64,000 bases of DNA from Haloterrigena sp. KLK7 (GCF_037914945.1 NZ_CP149787.1:1736001-1800000); one strand, 5' to 3'; positions 17,187-25,514 are shown, counted from the stretch's first letter. Numbers and translations: made by a program. Notes: generated by a model not told the origin, from the letters alone.

Positions 17187-18638
17187 ATGAGCGAGTCACC
17201 GGGCTCCGGTCGCGATCGCGACCGCGACGAGTCCGCCGGCGGCGAATCGGACGCGACGCACGTCGTCACCGCGTTCTGCAGGAACGGCGGCGAGGTCCTG
17301 CTGTTGCGACGCAGCGACGCCGTCGGCACGTATCGAGGGCAGTGGGGCGGCGTCTCGGGGTTCGCGGAAGGCCGCCCCGACGAGCAGGTTCGCGTCGAGA
17401 TCCGCGAGGAGACCGGCCTCGAGGCCGACGACGTCTCGCTCGTCCGCTCCGGGCGGCCCGTCGAGTTCGAAGACACCGACCTCGAGCGCGAGTGGGTCGT
17501 CCACCCGTACCTGTTCGACGCGGAGTCCCGCGAGGTCGAGTTGAGCGAGGAACACGACGCCTTCGAGTGGGTCTCCCCGACGGCGATGCTCGACCTCGAG
17601 TCCGGACTGGAGGCCGAGAACGCACTCGAGACCGCTGTCGAAGACGAAATCGACGAAACGGTCCCTCAACTGTGGCCCGCCTACGAGCGCGTCGCGCCGA
17701 CGGTCCGCTCGATCGCGGCCGACGACGAGCACGGAGCCGCCGCCCTGTCGATCCGCGCCCTCGAGGTGCTTCGCGATCGGGCGGGACTGCTCGTCGCCGA
17801 GCGTGGCGAGGCGACGTCGTCGCCTCGAGACGACGACCGGGGATCTCGTGAGTTCGGCGCCGACCCCGATGAAGAGCGGGACGAACTCGCCGAACTCGCC
17901 CGTCGGCTCCTCGAGGCCCGCCCCTCGATGGCCGTTCTCCGGAATCGGATCAATCGGACGATGGCCGAGGCGGCGGCCGCCGCCGACGACGGTGCCGCCG
18001 GCGCCCCGGCCGTCCTCGAGTCGGCGCTGTCGAACGTCGACCGCGCGCTGGCGGCCGACGGCGACGCCGCGGCGACCGCCGGCGATCGGATCGACGGCGC
18101 CGTCGCGACCCTCTCGCGGTCCGGCACCGTCCTCGAGGCGATTCGAAGCGGCGACCCCTCGCGCGTGTTCGTCGCCGAGTCCCGGCCGGCGCGGGAGGGG
18201 ATCGACGTGGCCGAAGCGCTGGCCGCGACCGACGACCTCGACTGTCCCGTGGCGGTCCACACCGACGCGGCCGCGGCGCACGTCCTCGCGAGCGAGGGCG
18301 TCGACCGCGTCGTCGTCGGCGCCGACACGGTGCTCCCCGACGGCTCCGTCGTGAACAAGACCGGCACCCGTGGACTGGCGATCGCCGCCGCCCGCGAGGA
18401 CGTTCCGGTCTCGGTCGTGGCCGCCACCGACAAGGTCTCGACCCGCGAGGACGTGAACCTCGAGTCCGGCGATCGGTCGCTGGTCTACGACGGCGAGGCC
18501 TCGCTCGACGTGCTGAACCCGACCTTCGACGTGACGCCCGCCGATTGCGTCGACGAGATCGTGACCGAGCGCGGCGCGCTCGAGACGAGCGACGTCGGGG
18601 AGATCGTCGAGGAGTTGCGGGGACTCGAGGACTGGTAG
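17187..18638 (+). CDS. NUDIX domain fused to eIF2B-alpha/R15P-isomerase-like domain
   Basis: A 483-residue two-domain protein. Residues 24-160 form a NUDIX fold; the box around residues 58-79 keeps the metal glutamates (VEIREETGL) but is two residues short and lacks the Arg and first Glu. Residues 230-483 match the eIF2B alpha/beta/delta superfamily, with FVAESRPAREGIDVAEALA and VVGADTVLPDGSVVNKTGT. In archaea that superfamily includes ribose-1,5-bisphosphate isomerases and methylthioribose-1-phosphate isomerases, so a role in nucleotide-derived sugar phosphate metabolism is plausible and a translation role less so. ATG 17187 is chosen as the first ATG before the acidic tail that leads into the NUDIX domain. 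Confidence 0.88.
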   Translation: MSESPGSGRDRDRDESAGGESDATHVVTAFCRNGGEVLLLRRSDAVGTYRGQWGGVSGFAEGRPDEQVRVEIREETGLEADDVSLVRSGRPVEFEDTDLEREWVVHPYLFDAESREVELSEEHDAFEWVSPTAMLDLESGLEAENALETAVEDEIDETVPQLWPAYERVAPTVRSIAADDEHGAAALSIRALEVLRDRAGLLVAERGEATSSPRDDDRGSREFGADPDEERDELAELARRLLEARPSMAVLRNRINRTMAEAAAAADDGAAGAPAVLESALSNVDRALAADGDAAATAGDRIDGAVATLSRSGTVLEAIRSGDPSRVFVAESRPAREGIDVAEALAATDDLDCPVAVHTDAAAAHVLASEGVDRVVVGADTVLPDGSVVNKTGTRGLAIAAAREDVPVSVVAATDKVSTREDVNLESGDRSLVYDGEASLDVLNPTFDVTPADCVDEIVTERGALETSDVGEIVEELRGLEDW

Positions 18639-18714
18639 TTCTCGCTCGAGCCGCGGAATCGCTCAGCGCGGTCCATTCGTGGGGTTTTTGCCCGCTTCGA
18701 CCCTAGACGGATTC

Positions 18715-18778
18715 GGTGGCGATGACGAAGTGTTACCCCCACTCAGCCCCTTGTGATGAAGCCTTTCACTGAGCCACC
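18715..18778 (+). ncRNA. Candidate box C/D guide RNA
   Basis: A 64-base segment opens with GGTGGC (18715-18720) and closes with GCCACC (18773-18778), a perfect six-base terminal stem. Inside are a C-box-like GCGATGA (18719-18725, one mismatch), a D'-like CTCA (18742-18745), a perfect C' box GTGATGA (18753-18759) and a perfect D box CTGA (18769-18772). This order and the closing stem are those of archaeal box C/D methylation-guide RNAs. The D' guide segment would be 16 bases and the D guide only 9, which is short. No target was identified. It lies in the 220-base gap before the dehydrogenase gene. Confidence 0.5.
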
Positions 18779-18791
18779 ATCGGTTCGAGAC

Positions 18792-18809
18792 CCGTAGCGC
18801 CCGCTACGG
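18792..18809. promoter_or_regulatory. Palindrome, first copy, upstream of the dehydrogenase gene
   Basis: CCGTAGCGCCCGCTACGG has perfect eight-base arms around CC. The 13-base core recurs at 18849-18861, 55 bases further on. It lies upstream of the presumed TATA region, a position suited to a regulator site, and could also act as a hairpin behind the candidate C/D RNA. Confidence 0.55.
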
Positions 18810-18848
18810 ACCGTTCCGTTCGCCCAAACTTTGAACCCCGACTCGAGC

Positions 18849-18861
18849 GTAGCGCCCGCTA
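18849..18861. promoter_or_regulatory. Palindrome, second copy, overlapping the dehydrogenase start
   Basis: GTAGCGCCCGCTA repeats the core of the 18792-18809 palindrome and its last base is the A of the ATG. If the transcript is leaderless, this places the site over the transcription start, an ideal position for a repressor. Confidence 0.5.
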
Positions 18862-19790
18862 TGCAGTTCGAACTCGAGCGACTCGGCGTTCACGACTCGG
18901 TCGAGGCGGTGTTTCCGCCGTCGGAACTCGCGGACTATCTCTCGGACCTGTCGATCGCGGTCGACGTGATCAGTGACGACGAGATCGCGGCGTGCGACGC
19001 CGTCGTCACCTTGGAGCACCGCGAGGCGTTCCTCGAGTGCGACTGGATCCACTCCATTCAGGCCGGCGTCGACCGGTTTCCGTTCGACGCCTTCGAGGCC
19101 AACGACGTGGTATTGACCAACAGCACGGGCATCCACGATCGGACGGTCGGGGAGACGGTCGCGGGCTACCTGCTCTCGTTCTCGCGGCGACTCCACGACC
19201 TCATCGCCAACCAGCGGGAGCGCCGCTGGGAGCGCCCCGCGTGGGACGACGGCTTCACGCTGCCCGGCAAGACCGCGTGCGTCGTCGGCACCGGGACGCT
19301 CGGCCGCGGCGTCGCGGAGACCCTCGGCGGACTCGGACTCGAGGTGCGGGGCGTCCGTCGGTCAGACGAGCCCGTCCCCGGTTTCGACGAGATCTACACG
19401 AACGACCGCCTGCTCGAGGCCGTCGGAGACGCCGACTTCGTGATCGTGACGGTGCCGCTGACCGACGAGACCCGTCACCTCTTCGACGCCGAGGCGTTCG
19501 ACGCAATGGGCGCGGACGCCTACTTCGTCAACGTCGCCCGCGGCCCGGTCGTCGACGAACCGGCGCTGATCGACGCCCTCGAGTCCGATTCTATCGCGGG
19601 CGCGGCGCTGGACGTCTTCGAGGAGGAACCGCTCCCCGAGGACTCCCCGCTGTGGGGGATGGACGAGGTGATCGTCACGCCCCACTGCGCGGCCTATACA
19701 GTGGACTACTTCCGCGACGTCGGCGATATCGTCCGCGAGAACGCCTCGCGGCTCGAGACCGGTGAAGCGTTCCACAACCGCGTGGTCTGA
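18861..19790 (+). CDS. D-2-hydroxyacid dehydrogenase
   Basis: A 309-residue NAD(P)-dependent enzyme that interconverts D-2-hydroxyacids and 2-ketoacids. The Rossmann motif is VVGTGTLGRGVAETL. The three catalytic residues of the family are visible: Arg in VNVARGPVVDEPAL, Glu in the EEEPLPEDSPLWG segment, and His in VIVTPHCAAYT. Length and motif order fit the haloarchaeal D2-HDH branch. ATG 18861 is chosen because the first strand starts at MQFELERLG; the upstream in-frame ATG would add ten residues covering a palindrome. Regulation is suggested by two copies of that palindrome, one overlapping the start. Confidence 0.93.
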   Translation: MQFELERLGVHDSVEAVFPPSELADYLSDLSIAVDVISDDEIAACDAVVTLEHREAFLECDWIHSIQAGVDRFPFDAFEANDVVLTNSTGIHDRTVGETVAGYLLSFSRRLHDLIANQRERRWERPAWDDGFTLPGKTACVVGTGTLGRGVAETLGGLGLEVRGVRRSDEPVPGFDEIYTNDRLLEAVGDADFVIVTVPLTDETRHLFDAEAFDAMGADAYFVNVARGPVVDEPALIDALESDSIAGAALDVFEEEPLPEDSPLWGMDEVIVTPHCAAYTVDYFRDVGDIVRENASRLETGEAFHNRVV

Positions 19791-19811
19791 CCCGCGCTCG
19801 ACGCGGTCGTC

Positions 19812-20996
19812 TCACAACCGATCGTCGTCGTCGCCCGCGAGCCGACGATAGGCGGCGGCGCCGGCGAGACTGAGCGTCGCGACCGCGCCCGTCCCTGCCA
19901 GAATCGGCGTTTGGTGCTCTCGGATCGCCGACGCGACCCGATCGTCGTCGGCGTCCGATTCGGCCTCGTCGGTCGCACTGGATTCCTCGTCGCTCTCGTC
20001 CGACTCCACGACGGGTCCGTCGCCGTCTCCCGTTCGCTCCTCGAGGTCGACCAGCGCCTCGCGGAGCGTCACGATCTCGAGGTCGCGCGCTTTCGCCGCT
20101 CGGATCGCGAATCGGATCCGCTCGGGGGTCGTTTCGTCGAACTGACTGTGGCCGACCGCGATGCCGAGGGCGTCGTTCGCGGCGACGTCGTCGAAGAAGG
20201 CCTCGATCTCGGCTTCGGTCACCGCGTTCCCATCGATGCTCGAGCGGCCGAGCGCGTGCGGATCGAGTCCGTCGAGCGGGTTCAGGCCGTCGCCGCCGCG
20301 GTTCGCGAACGCGGCGTAGTGGTCCCGAACGACGTCCTCGACCAGCCCGTCGCTGCGACCGAACGGCGAGACGAACCCGTCGACCTCGACGCCCAACTCC
20401 TCGAGCGCTTCCTTCGAGCCGACGACCTCGTCGCGGATCCGGTCCTCGGTGAAGCGGACGTACGCGGTCTCCGCGTCGAACGACTCGCCGATCGGCTCCG
20501 CGAGGTCGAGGTAGATCCCGTCGTCGTCGTTTCGGCCGCCGCCGGCGACGACGTTCTCGACGGTTCGGTCGCCGTCGCTGATCACGATCTCCTCGCCCTC
20601 GTGTTCGGCGAGGAAGCTCCCGTCGAGGGAGAGCCGTTCGTCGCCGGCGTCGGCCGGCGCGGTCAGATAGAGGTTGCCGACCGCGACGTGACTGGTCGTG
20701 TGGGCCATGATCTCCCAGCCGGCGTCGTCCAGTTCCCGCAGGTGTTCCGGGAGCAGTCCCCAGGAGGTATCGACGTGATCGACGACGGCGGCACAACACG
20801 CGGGGACCCCCTCGTCCCGGTGGACGGGGAACGTGTCAGTCCAGTCCTCGCGCCAGCTATCGTCGTACACGAACACGACTCGGCCGTCCGTGTTCGTTTG
20901 AGCGGAGCCCGTGACCGCTCCGGTCCCGAGTCCGGCCATCGTCAGGGCGCCCGTCGCGCCGAGCCGACAGACGTCGCGTCGTCCGAGACCGCTCAT
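19812..20996 (-). CDS. Tat-exported polysaccharide-deacetylase-like protein with C-terminal anchor
   Basis: A 394-residue protein. A twin-arginine signal (GRRDVCRLGATGALTMAGLG) is followed by the start of a NodB-like domain, VVFVYDDSWREDW. The fold is interrupted by a beta-rich segment (about residues 115-175, with ERLSLDGSFLAEHEGEEIVI and a Gly-Asn loop) before DGFVSPFGRSDGLVEDVV and GIAVGHSQFDETTPERI resume it. An acidic stalk and one hydrophobic helix near the C-terminus would anchor it to the outer face of the membrane. Substrate may be a cell-surface glycan, but canonical DDxxxH metal residues are only partly recognisable, so activity is uncertain. Confidence 0.8.
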   Translation of the reverse strand: MSGLGRRDVCRLGATGALTMAGLGTGAVTGSAQTNTDGRVVFVYDDSWREDWTDTFPVHRDEGVPACCAAVVDHVDTSWGLLPEHLRELDDAGWEIMAHTTSHVAVGNLYLTAPADAGDERLSLDGSFLAEHEGEEIVISDGDRTVENVVAGGGRNDDDGIYLDLAEPIGESFDAETAYVRFTEDRIRDEVVGSKEALEELGVEVDGFVSPFGRSDGLVEDVVRDHYAAFANRGGDGLNPLDGLDPHALGRSSIDGNAVTEAEIEAFFDDVAANDALGIAVGHSQFDETTPERIRFAIRAAKARDLEIVTLREALVDLEERTGDGDGPVVESDESDEESSATDEAESDADDDRVASAIREHQTPILAGTGAVATLSLAGAAAYRRLAGDDDDRL

Positions 20997-21108
20997 CGCC
21001 GGCCCCCTCGACCGTCGGCCGTTCCGCGTTCATTCCGTCGACGTGTCGAAGCGGACCGAGTGGTCCGTACGCTGTCGTCCATAGCCGTGCCGTCGGCTCC
21101 CCGGGTCG

Positions 21109-21120
21109 TTATTATTATAG
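21109..21120 (+). promoter_or_regulatory. AT-rich promoter element in the divergent gap
   Basis: TTATTATTATAG stands out in a GC-rich 197-base gap between two divergent genes. It would place a start about 50 bases before the GNAT ATG at 21194. The opposite orientation towards 20996 cannot be excluded. Confidence 0.4.
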
Positions 21121-21193
21121 CGCTAAGTGCGGTACAACGGACGATTCGGCTCGATCCCCGTACTCGCCGAGCCGATCCACGACTCGACTGACG

Positions 21194-21709
21194 ATGGCTT
21201 CACCGCGACTCTCACTCCGCGAGGCGACGGCCGCAGACGCCGAGTCGATCGCCGACGTCCACGAGGCGTCGATCCGCGTCCTCGGTAGCGACGGGTACGA
21301 CGACGAGCAGGTCCGGGCGTGGCTCGCGAACGTCCATCCCGATCGGTACCCGCTCGAGGAGAACGGGTTCCGCGCGGTCGTCGCCGACCACGAGGGCGAC
21401 GGCGTCGTCGGCTTCGGCCTGCTCGACTGCGAGCCCGCCGGCCGCGACGATCCGTCGACCGGCGAGATCGCGGCCGTCTACGTCCATCCGGACCACGCGC
21501 GGCGGGGCGTCGGTCGCGCGATTCTCGAGGCGCTCGAGTCGGCCGCCCGCGAGACCGGTCTCGAGACGCTCGTGTTGACCGCCTCGAGGAACGCCGTCGG
21601 ATTCTACGAGCGTCAGGGGTACGAGGGCGTCGAGACGGTCGCCCTCGAGATGCGAGACGACGTGGCGCTGGCGTGTCTGCGGATGCGAACGCGGCTGGTA
21701 CCCGAGTGA
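21194..21709 (+). CDS. GNAT-family N-acetyltransferase
   Basis: A 171-residue GNAT domain. It opens with the typical LSLREATAADAESIADVHEA, contains strand beta4 EIAAVYVHPDHARRGVGRAIL with the acetyl-CoA loop RRGVGR, and ends with SRNAVGFYERQGYEGV. The acetyl-CoA site is intact; the acceptor cannot be predicted. Similar stand-alone enzymes acetylate amino-acid derivatives, antibiotics or protein N-termini. It has no operon partner: it diverges from the deacetylase and converges on engB. Confidence 0.9.
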   Translation: MASPRLSLREATAADAESIADVHEASIRVLGSDGYDDEQVRAWLANVHPDRYPLEENGFRAVVADHEGDGVVGFGLLDCEPAGRDDPSTGEIAAVYVHPDHARRGVGRAILEALESAARETGLETLVLTASRNAVGFYERQGYEGVETVALEMRDDVALACLRMRTRLVPE

Positions 21710-21742
21710 ATCGACTACTCGAGTCGGCTGGTGCGAACGCAC

Positions 21743-21786
21743 GAAGCGTCATTCGGCCGGGAGCGAAGCGTCATCTGGCCGGGAGC
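21743..21786. repeat. Two adjacent 22-base direct repeats
   Basis: GAAGCGTCATTCGGCCGGGAGC (21743-21764) is followed directly by a second copy (21765-21786) differing only where TTCG becomes CTGG. They lie just after the GNAT stop codon and are non-coding. Origin is likely slippage or a small regulatory duplication. Confidence 0.7.
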
Positions 21787-21940
21787 GCGTCTCGAGTATC
21801 GGCGAGAGACGCGCGACCCGGGGAAGGGCAGGCTGTTCCACTGGACTGACCGCGAGCGACCGAAGGGAGCGAGCGGGCCGACGACCGACGTGAAGAGCGC
21901 AGCGCGCTCGGAACGGAGAGAGGAGTGCTTTTCATCGAAG

Positions 21941-21981
21941 TTTTGCCGAGGGCGCGGCTGTGCCGCGCCCGCAGAGCAAAA
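21941..21981. terminator. Stem-loop between convergent GNAT and engB genes
   Basis: GGGCGCGGC (21950-21958), loop TGT, GCCGCGCCC (21962-21970) forms a perfect nine-base stem. It is bracketed by TTTTGC (21941-21946) and GCAAAA (21976-21981), so each strand presents a stem followed by a T-run. That symmetry suits a bidirectional terminator between the two converging genes. Confidence 0.6.
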
Positions 21982-21989
21982 GTTCGGTT

Positions 21990-22607
21990 CTAGAAGAACT
22001 TGAACAGATCGTCCCGGTTCTGCTCGTGCAAGTGCGTGCGGACGGCCTCGTTGAGGGAGCTGATCTGCCCGTTCTTGGCGGTGATCGGCGCGATGGTCTC
22101 CTGCCACTGTTTCCACGGCGGGTAGAGGCCGAGGCGGTCGCAGAGCTCGTTCAGTCGCTCGTCTTTATCGTCGACCTTGTCCATCTTGTTGACGGCGACG
22201 ACGGTCGGGATCCCGACGTCCCGCAGGAAGTGGAACATCTCGACGTCGTAGGGGATCTCGTCGGGACCGGAGTGGCGGTCGATGATGTCGACGGCGCTCT
22301 TGCCGTCGACGACCAGAACCCCGACGAGGATGTCGTCGGCGTACTCCTCGACGTACTGGACGATGTTCGTCTTGATCTCCTCGCGGTACTCCTCGTCGAC
22401 GCCGCTCATGAAGCCGAAGCCGGGGAGGTCGGTGATGACGAAGTCCTCGGCGGCCCAGTCGTAGTGGTTGGGCTGGCGCGTGACGCCGGGCTTGCCGCCG
22501 GTGTCGAACTTGTGGCCGGTGAGCTCGCGCATGAGCGTGGACTTGCCCACGTTCGAGCGACCGACGAGCACCGCCTCGGCCTCGCGGTCGGGTCGCGTAT
22601 CGAACAT
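21990..22607 (-). CDS. engB: Ribosome-biogenesis GTPase EngB (YihA family)
   Basis: A 205-residue Ras-like GTPase. G1 is [12 protein letters not shown] (Walker A residues 16-23), G2 is within [16 protein letters not shown]3 is [13 protein letters not shown]4 is [11 protein letters not shown], and G5 is in [10 protein letters not shown]. This is the EngB pattern; bacterial members help 50S assembly, and archaeal members are assumed to do likewise. The C-terminus ends LFKFF, a length normal for the family. Start ATG 22607 gives the shortest N-terminus before the P-loop. Confidence 0.95.
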   Translation of the reverse strand: MFDTRPDREAEAVLVGRSNVGKSTLMRELTGHKFDTGGKPGVTRQPNHYDWAAEDFVITDLPGFGFMSGVDEEYREEIKTNIVQYVEEYADDILVGVLVVDGKSAVDIIDRHSGPDEIPYDVEMFHFLRDVGIPTVVAVNKMDKVDDKDERLNELCDRLGLYPPWKQWQETIAPITAKNGQISSLNEAVRTHLHEQNRDDLFKFF

Positions 22608-22658
22608 ACGCCGCCGTAGGGGCGTCGCGGGTTTATACGTCGTGATCGGCCTCGCGGA

Positions 22659-23132
22659 CTAGATGGCCGTCGCGATGAGGGCGCCACCGACCGTCGACGC
22701 GACCGCGAGCGCGGCGATCGCGACGAGTCGGGTTCGCGACGGCGACGCCTCGAGGTCGACGTGACGGCTGTCGCGGGCGATCTGGATGCCGACCCACGCG
22801 ATCGAACCACAGCCGACGAGCAGCGCTGCGTCCGCGAACTGGGCCGTGGTCGCGCCGCCGGTCCAGAGGCTTCGAACGCTCGAGACGGCGACGACGAGCG
22901 CCGCGAGGACGTCCGCAGCGCCGACGAGGACGTTCCACGGAAGCGTCACTGGACCGAGCGCGACGCTCTCGCGGACGCCGCCGACGATCGAGAGCCCCCC
23001 TGCGACGGCGAGCCCGGCCAGCAGCCCGGCCGTCACCGGATCCGTGACCGCATCGCGCCCGAACGCGGCGAGATAGCCGCCGACGAGAGCCAGCGCCCCG
23101 ATACCGAACCACGGAGCGAAGCGTCGAATCAT
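22659..23132 (-). CDS. Four-to-five-helix membrane protein, function unknown
   Basis: 157 residues with hydrophobic stretches at about 10-25, 32-50, 62-80, 98-115 and 132-155 (for example GIGALALVGGYLAAF and LVAIAALAVASTVGGALI). Loops are short; the only charged one is ARDSRHVDLEASPSRTR before the last helix. I do not recognise the family. It lies 51 bases upstream of engB on the same strand and could share its transcript. Confidence 0.75.
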   Translation of the reverse strand: MIRRFAPWFGIGALALVGGYLAAFGRDAVTDPVTAGLLAGLAVAGGLSIVGGVRESVALGPVTLPWNVLVGAADVLAALVVAVSSVRSLWTGGATTAQFADAALLVGCGSIAWVGIQIARDSRHVDLEASPSRTRLVAIAALAVASTVGGALIATAI

Positions 23133-23242
23133 ATTAGCTGGTTGTCCTGAACGGGAGAAGTAGCTACCGATACGATCGATTGCGAACGACCGGGATCGAT
23201 CGATCGCCGCGAAATTCGTCGCCTGCGCGGCGAAAGCGCCCC

Positions 23243-23251
23243 AAGTTATGA
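23243..23251 (+). promoter_or_regulatory. TATA-like box of the first DUF389 gene
   Basis: AAGTTATGA lies 25-33 bases before the GTG at 23276, the leaderless position. It supports that GTG as the true start. Confidence 0.5.
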
Positions 23252-23275
23252 TCCCGGGGGTACTCAGCCACCCAC

Positions 23276-24568
23276 GTGCGGCTCGTTCAGTTGACAGTAC
23301 CGACGGGGAAACGGGAGACGATCCTCGAGGCGCTCGACGACCGAGAGATCGACTACGTCCTGACCGACGAGGAGAGCAATCGGGGGTACACCGCGGTCGT
23401 CTACTTCCCGCTGCCGGATCCGGCCGTCGAACCGGTGCTCGACGAACTCCAGGACGTCGGCGTCGACGAGGACGCCTACACCGTCGTCGTCGACGCGGAG
23501 ACGGTCGTCTCGCGGCGCTTCGAGGCCCTCCGCGAGGAGTACGAGAACGGCGACGTCGCGACCGACCGCATCTCGAGGCAGGAGCTGCAGTCCGAGGCGG
23601 ATTCGCTGACGCCGACGTTCTCGGTCTATACGATCATGACGATCATCAGCGCCGTCGTCGCGACCGCGGGTCTGTTCCTCGATTCGCCGGCCGTCGTCGT
23701 CGGATCGATGGTGATCGCGCCGCTGATCGGGCCGGCCCTCGGCGCGAGCGTCGGCTCCGTGATCGACGACGAGGAACTGTTCAGGGAGAGTCTCTTCTAC
23801 CAGGTCCTCGGGGTCGGCCTCGCGATCGCCGCGGCGGCGATCTTCGCACTGATCGTCAGAGTGACCAACATCGTTCCGCCGTCGCTCAACATCAGTACGG
23901 TCGGCGAGATCTCCGAACGGCTCGCCCCGGATCTGCTCTCGCTGGCGATCGCGCTGGGCGCCGGCGTCGCGGGGATCATCAGCATCGCGACGGGGACCGC
24001 CGTCGCGCTGGTCGGCGTCATGATCGCGGCGGCGTTGATCCCGCCCGCCGCGGCCGCCGGCATCGCCATCGCGTGGGGCGAGCCGTCCGCGGCGATCGGG
24101 GCGACGGCGCTCGTGTTCGTCAACATCCTCTCGGTGAACCTCGCCGGACTCGTGACGCTGTGGTGGGCCGGCTACCGCCCGGAGAGCCTGTTCTCGCTCG
24201 GCGAGACGGAGCAGCGCGTCCGGAGACGGGTGGTCGGTCTGGCCGTGATCGTCCTCGTCTTCGCCGTCTTCCTCGGCGCCATCACCTACTCGTCGTACAC
24301 CGCCTCTACGTTCGAGCAAAACGCCAACGAGGAGGCCGAACTCCTCCTCTCCGAGGGGGAGTTCGCCGAGTACCAGCTCCTCGAGTTCGAGGTGGTGATG
24401 GACGAGGACTACCCGTTCGTCAGTCCCCAGCGCGTGGTCGTCACCGTCGGCGGTCCGCCCGGCGAAGCGCCGCCCGAGCTGGCCGATCGGTTACACGAAC
24501 GGATCAGCCAGCACACGGACGAGGAGGTCGACGTCCAGGTCAGGTACGTCGGGCTCCTCGAACGCTGA
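23276..24568 (+). CDS. DUF389 membrane protein (TIGR00341 type)
   Basis: 430 residues from a GTG start. An N-terminal soluble alpha/beta domain (residues 1-105, MRLVQLTVPTGKRETILEAL) is followed by about six membrane helices; the conserved DUF389 block is SPAVVVGSMVIAPLIGPALG. A second conserved block is GVMIAAALIPPAAAAGIAIAW. The C-terminal 90 residues return to a soluble fold. The biochemical role of DUF389 is unknown. A paralogue of the same architecture lies at 46465-47781; the two share the first residues MRLV and both blocks almost unchanged. Confidence 0.92.
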   Translation: MRLVQLTVPTGKRETILEALDDREIDYVLTDEESNRGYTAVVYFPLPDPAVEPVLDELQDVGVDEDAYTVVVDAETVVSRRFEALREEYENGDVATDRISRQELQSEADSLTPTFSVYTIMTIISAVVATAGLFLDSPAVVVGSMVIAPLIGPALGASVGSVIDDEELFRESLFYQVLGVGLAIAAAAIFALIVRVTNIVPPSLNISTVGEISERLAPDLLSLAIALGAGVAGIISIATGTAVALVGVMIAAALIPPAAAAGIAIAWGEPSAAIGATALVFVNILSVNLAGLVTLWWAGYRPESLFSLGETEQRVRRRVVGLAVIVLVFAVFLGAITYSSYTASTFEQNANEEAELLLSEGEFAEYQLLEFEVVMDEDYPFVSPQRVVVTVGGPPGEAPPELADRLHERISQHTDEEVDVQVRYVGLLER

Positions 24569-24689
24569 GCCGTCCACCTGGTCGGGTTCGCTCTCGTGCT
24601 CTCCGACTCCGGTCGCCGGCGACCCAGACGCCGACGGCCGGTAGGATTATCCCGTTTCCGTCCCGTCGTCTCTTCGAGCCCGCTCCCCG

Positions 24690-25454
24690 ATGGTCCGAAC
24701 CGCCGTCGTCCAGTTGCTGTTGTTCACCGCCGCGATCACCGCTGCGATGCTGTTCGCGGGGACCGTCGCCACGGAGGCCGGACTGTACGCTCAATCGGTC
24801 GACGACGAGGGCGACAGGGACGTCGCGACCCTCGATACCGAAATCGCTATCATCAATCATCCCGCGGCCGGGACGACGTACAACGAGACCGGCGACGAAC
24901 TGACGATATACGTCAAGAACGTCGGTGACGGCTCGCTCGAGCCCGCCGCGGTCGACCTCCTGATCGACGGCGAGTACGTTCGACCCAACGAGACTCGCGT
25001 GCTCGAGGGGACGGATCCCGTCTGGCGCGAGGAGGCGGTCCTGGAGCTGACCGCGCCGTCGTCGCTCGAGCCGGGGACCCACCGCGTCGTCGTCGGTACC
25101 AACGGGGCTCGAGACCGCCTCGAGTTCGAACACCGGATCGCCTACTGGCTCAGCCCCGCGGGGCAGAACGGAACTGCCGACAGCTGTGACGCCGAGACGT
25201 GTACCGTCTCCCTGAACGAGACCGACGACGACGGTCTCACGCTCGAGATGGCGACCGATCCCGATCAGCCGAACGAGTCGGTCTCGTACGCGAGTTCCAA
25301 TACCACCGTCGCGACGGTCGACCCCGAGAACGGGACGACCGACGCTGCCGGGACCGACTCGACGACGCTCAATCTGCACGAGACCGGAGAGACGACCGTC
25401 ACGCTCGACGTCGGGTGGGACACCGACGAGATCGTGATCAGGGTCGAAGAATAG
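24690..25454 (+). CDS. Membrane-anchored Ig-like protein resembling archaellum FlaF/FlaG
   Basis: 254 residues. An N-terminal hydrophobic helix (TAVVQLLLFTAAITAAMLFAG, residues 4-24) leads into a beta-sandwich (DTEIAIINHP to about 155) with CARDB-like features such as ELTIYVKNVGDGSLEPAAVD. A second beta domain with Thr/Asp-rich repeats follows, including a Cys pair (DSCDAETC). The first part resembles the extracellular stator-type FlaF/FlaG proteins of archaella, but no archaellum genes are nearby, so it may be a stand-alone surface protein. Several NxS/T sites suggest N-glycosylation. Confidence 0.75.
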   Translation: MVRTAVVQLLLFTAAITAAMLFAGTVATEAGLYAQSVDDEGDRDVATLDTEIAIINHPAAGTTYNETGDELTIYVKNVGDGSLEPAAVDLLIDGEYVRPNETRVLEGTDPVWREEAVLELTAPSSLEPGTHRVVVGTNGARDRLEFEHRIAYWLSPAGQNGTADSCDAETCTVSLNETDDDGLTLEMATDPDQPNESVSYASSNTTVATVDPENGTTDAAGTDSTTLNLHETGETTVTLDVGWDTDEIVIRVEE

Positions 25455-25514
25455 CCGAGCAGTAGCCGGTGTAGACGGTTCCGGTGACTGCCTTACCGAC
25501 GGTGGAGTGGGGCG

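Noticed and set aside
18780-18800. GGTTCGAGACCC resembling a tRNA T-arm
   Set aside because: No matching acceptor stem, anticodon arm or D-arm can be drawn around it; arms on either side do not pair.
21731-22003. A 90-codon plus-strand frame in the gap before engB
   Set aside because: It runs through the 22-base direct repeats and the terminator stem-loop, and its product is Arg/Ser-rich without a domain.
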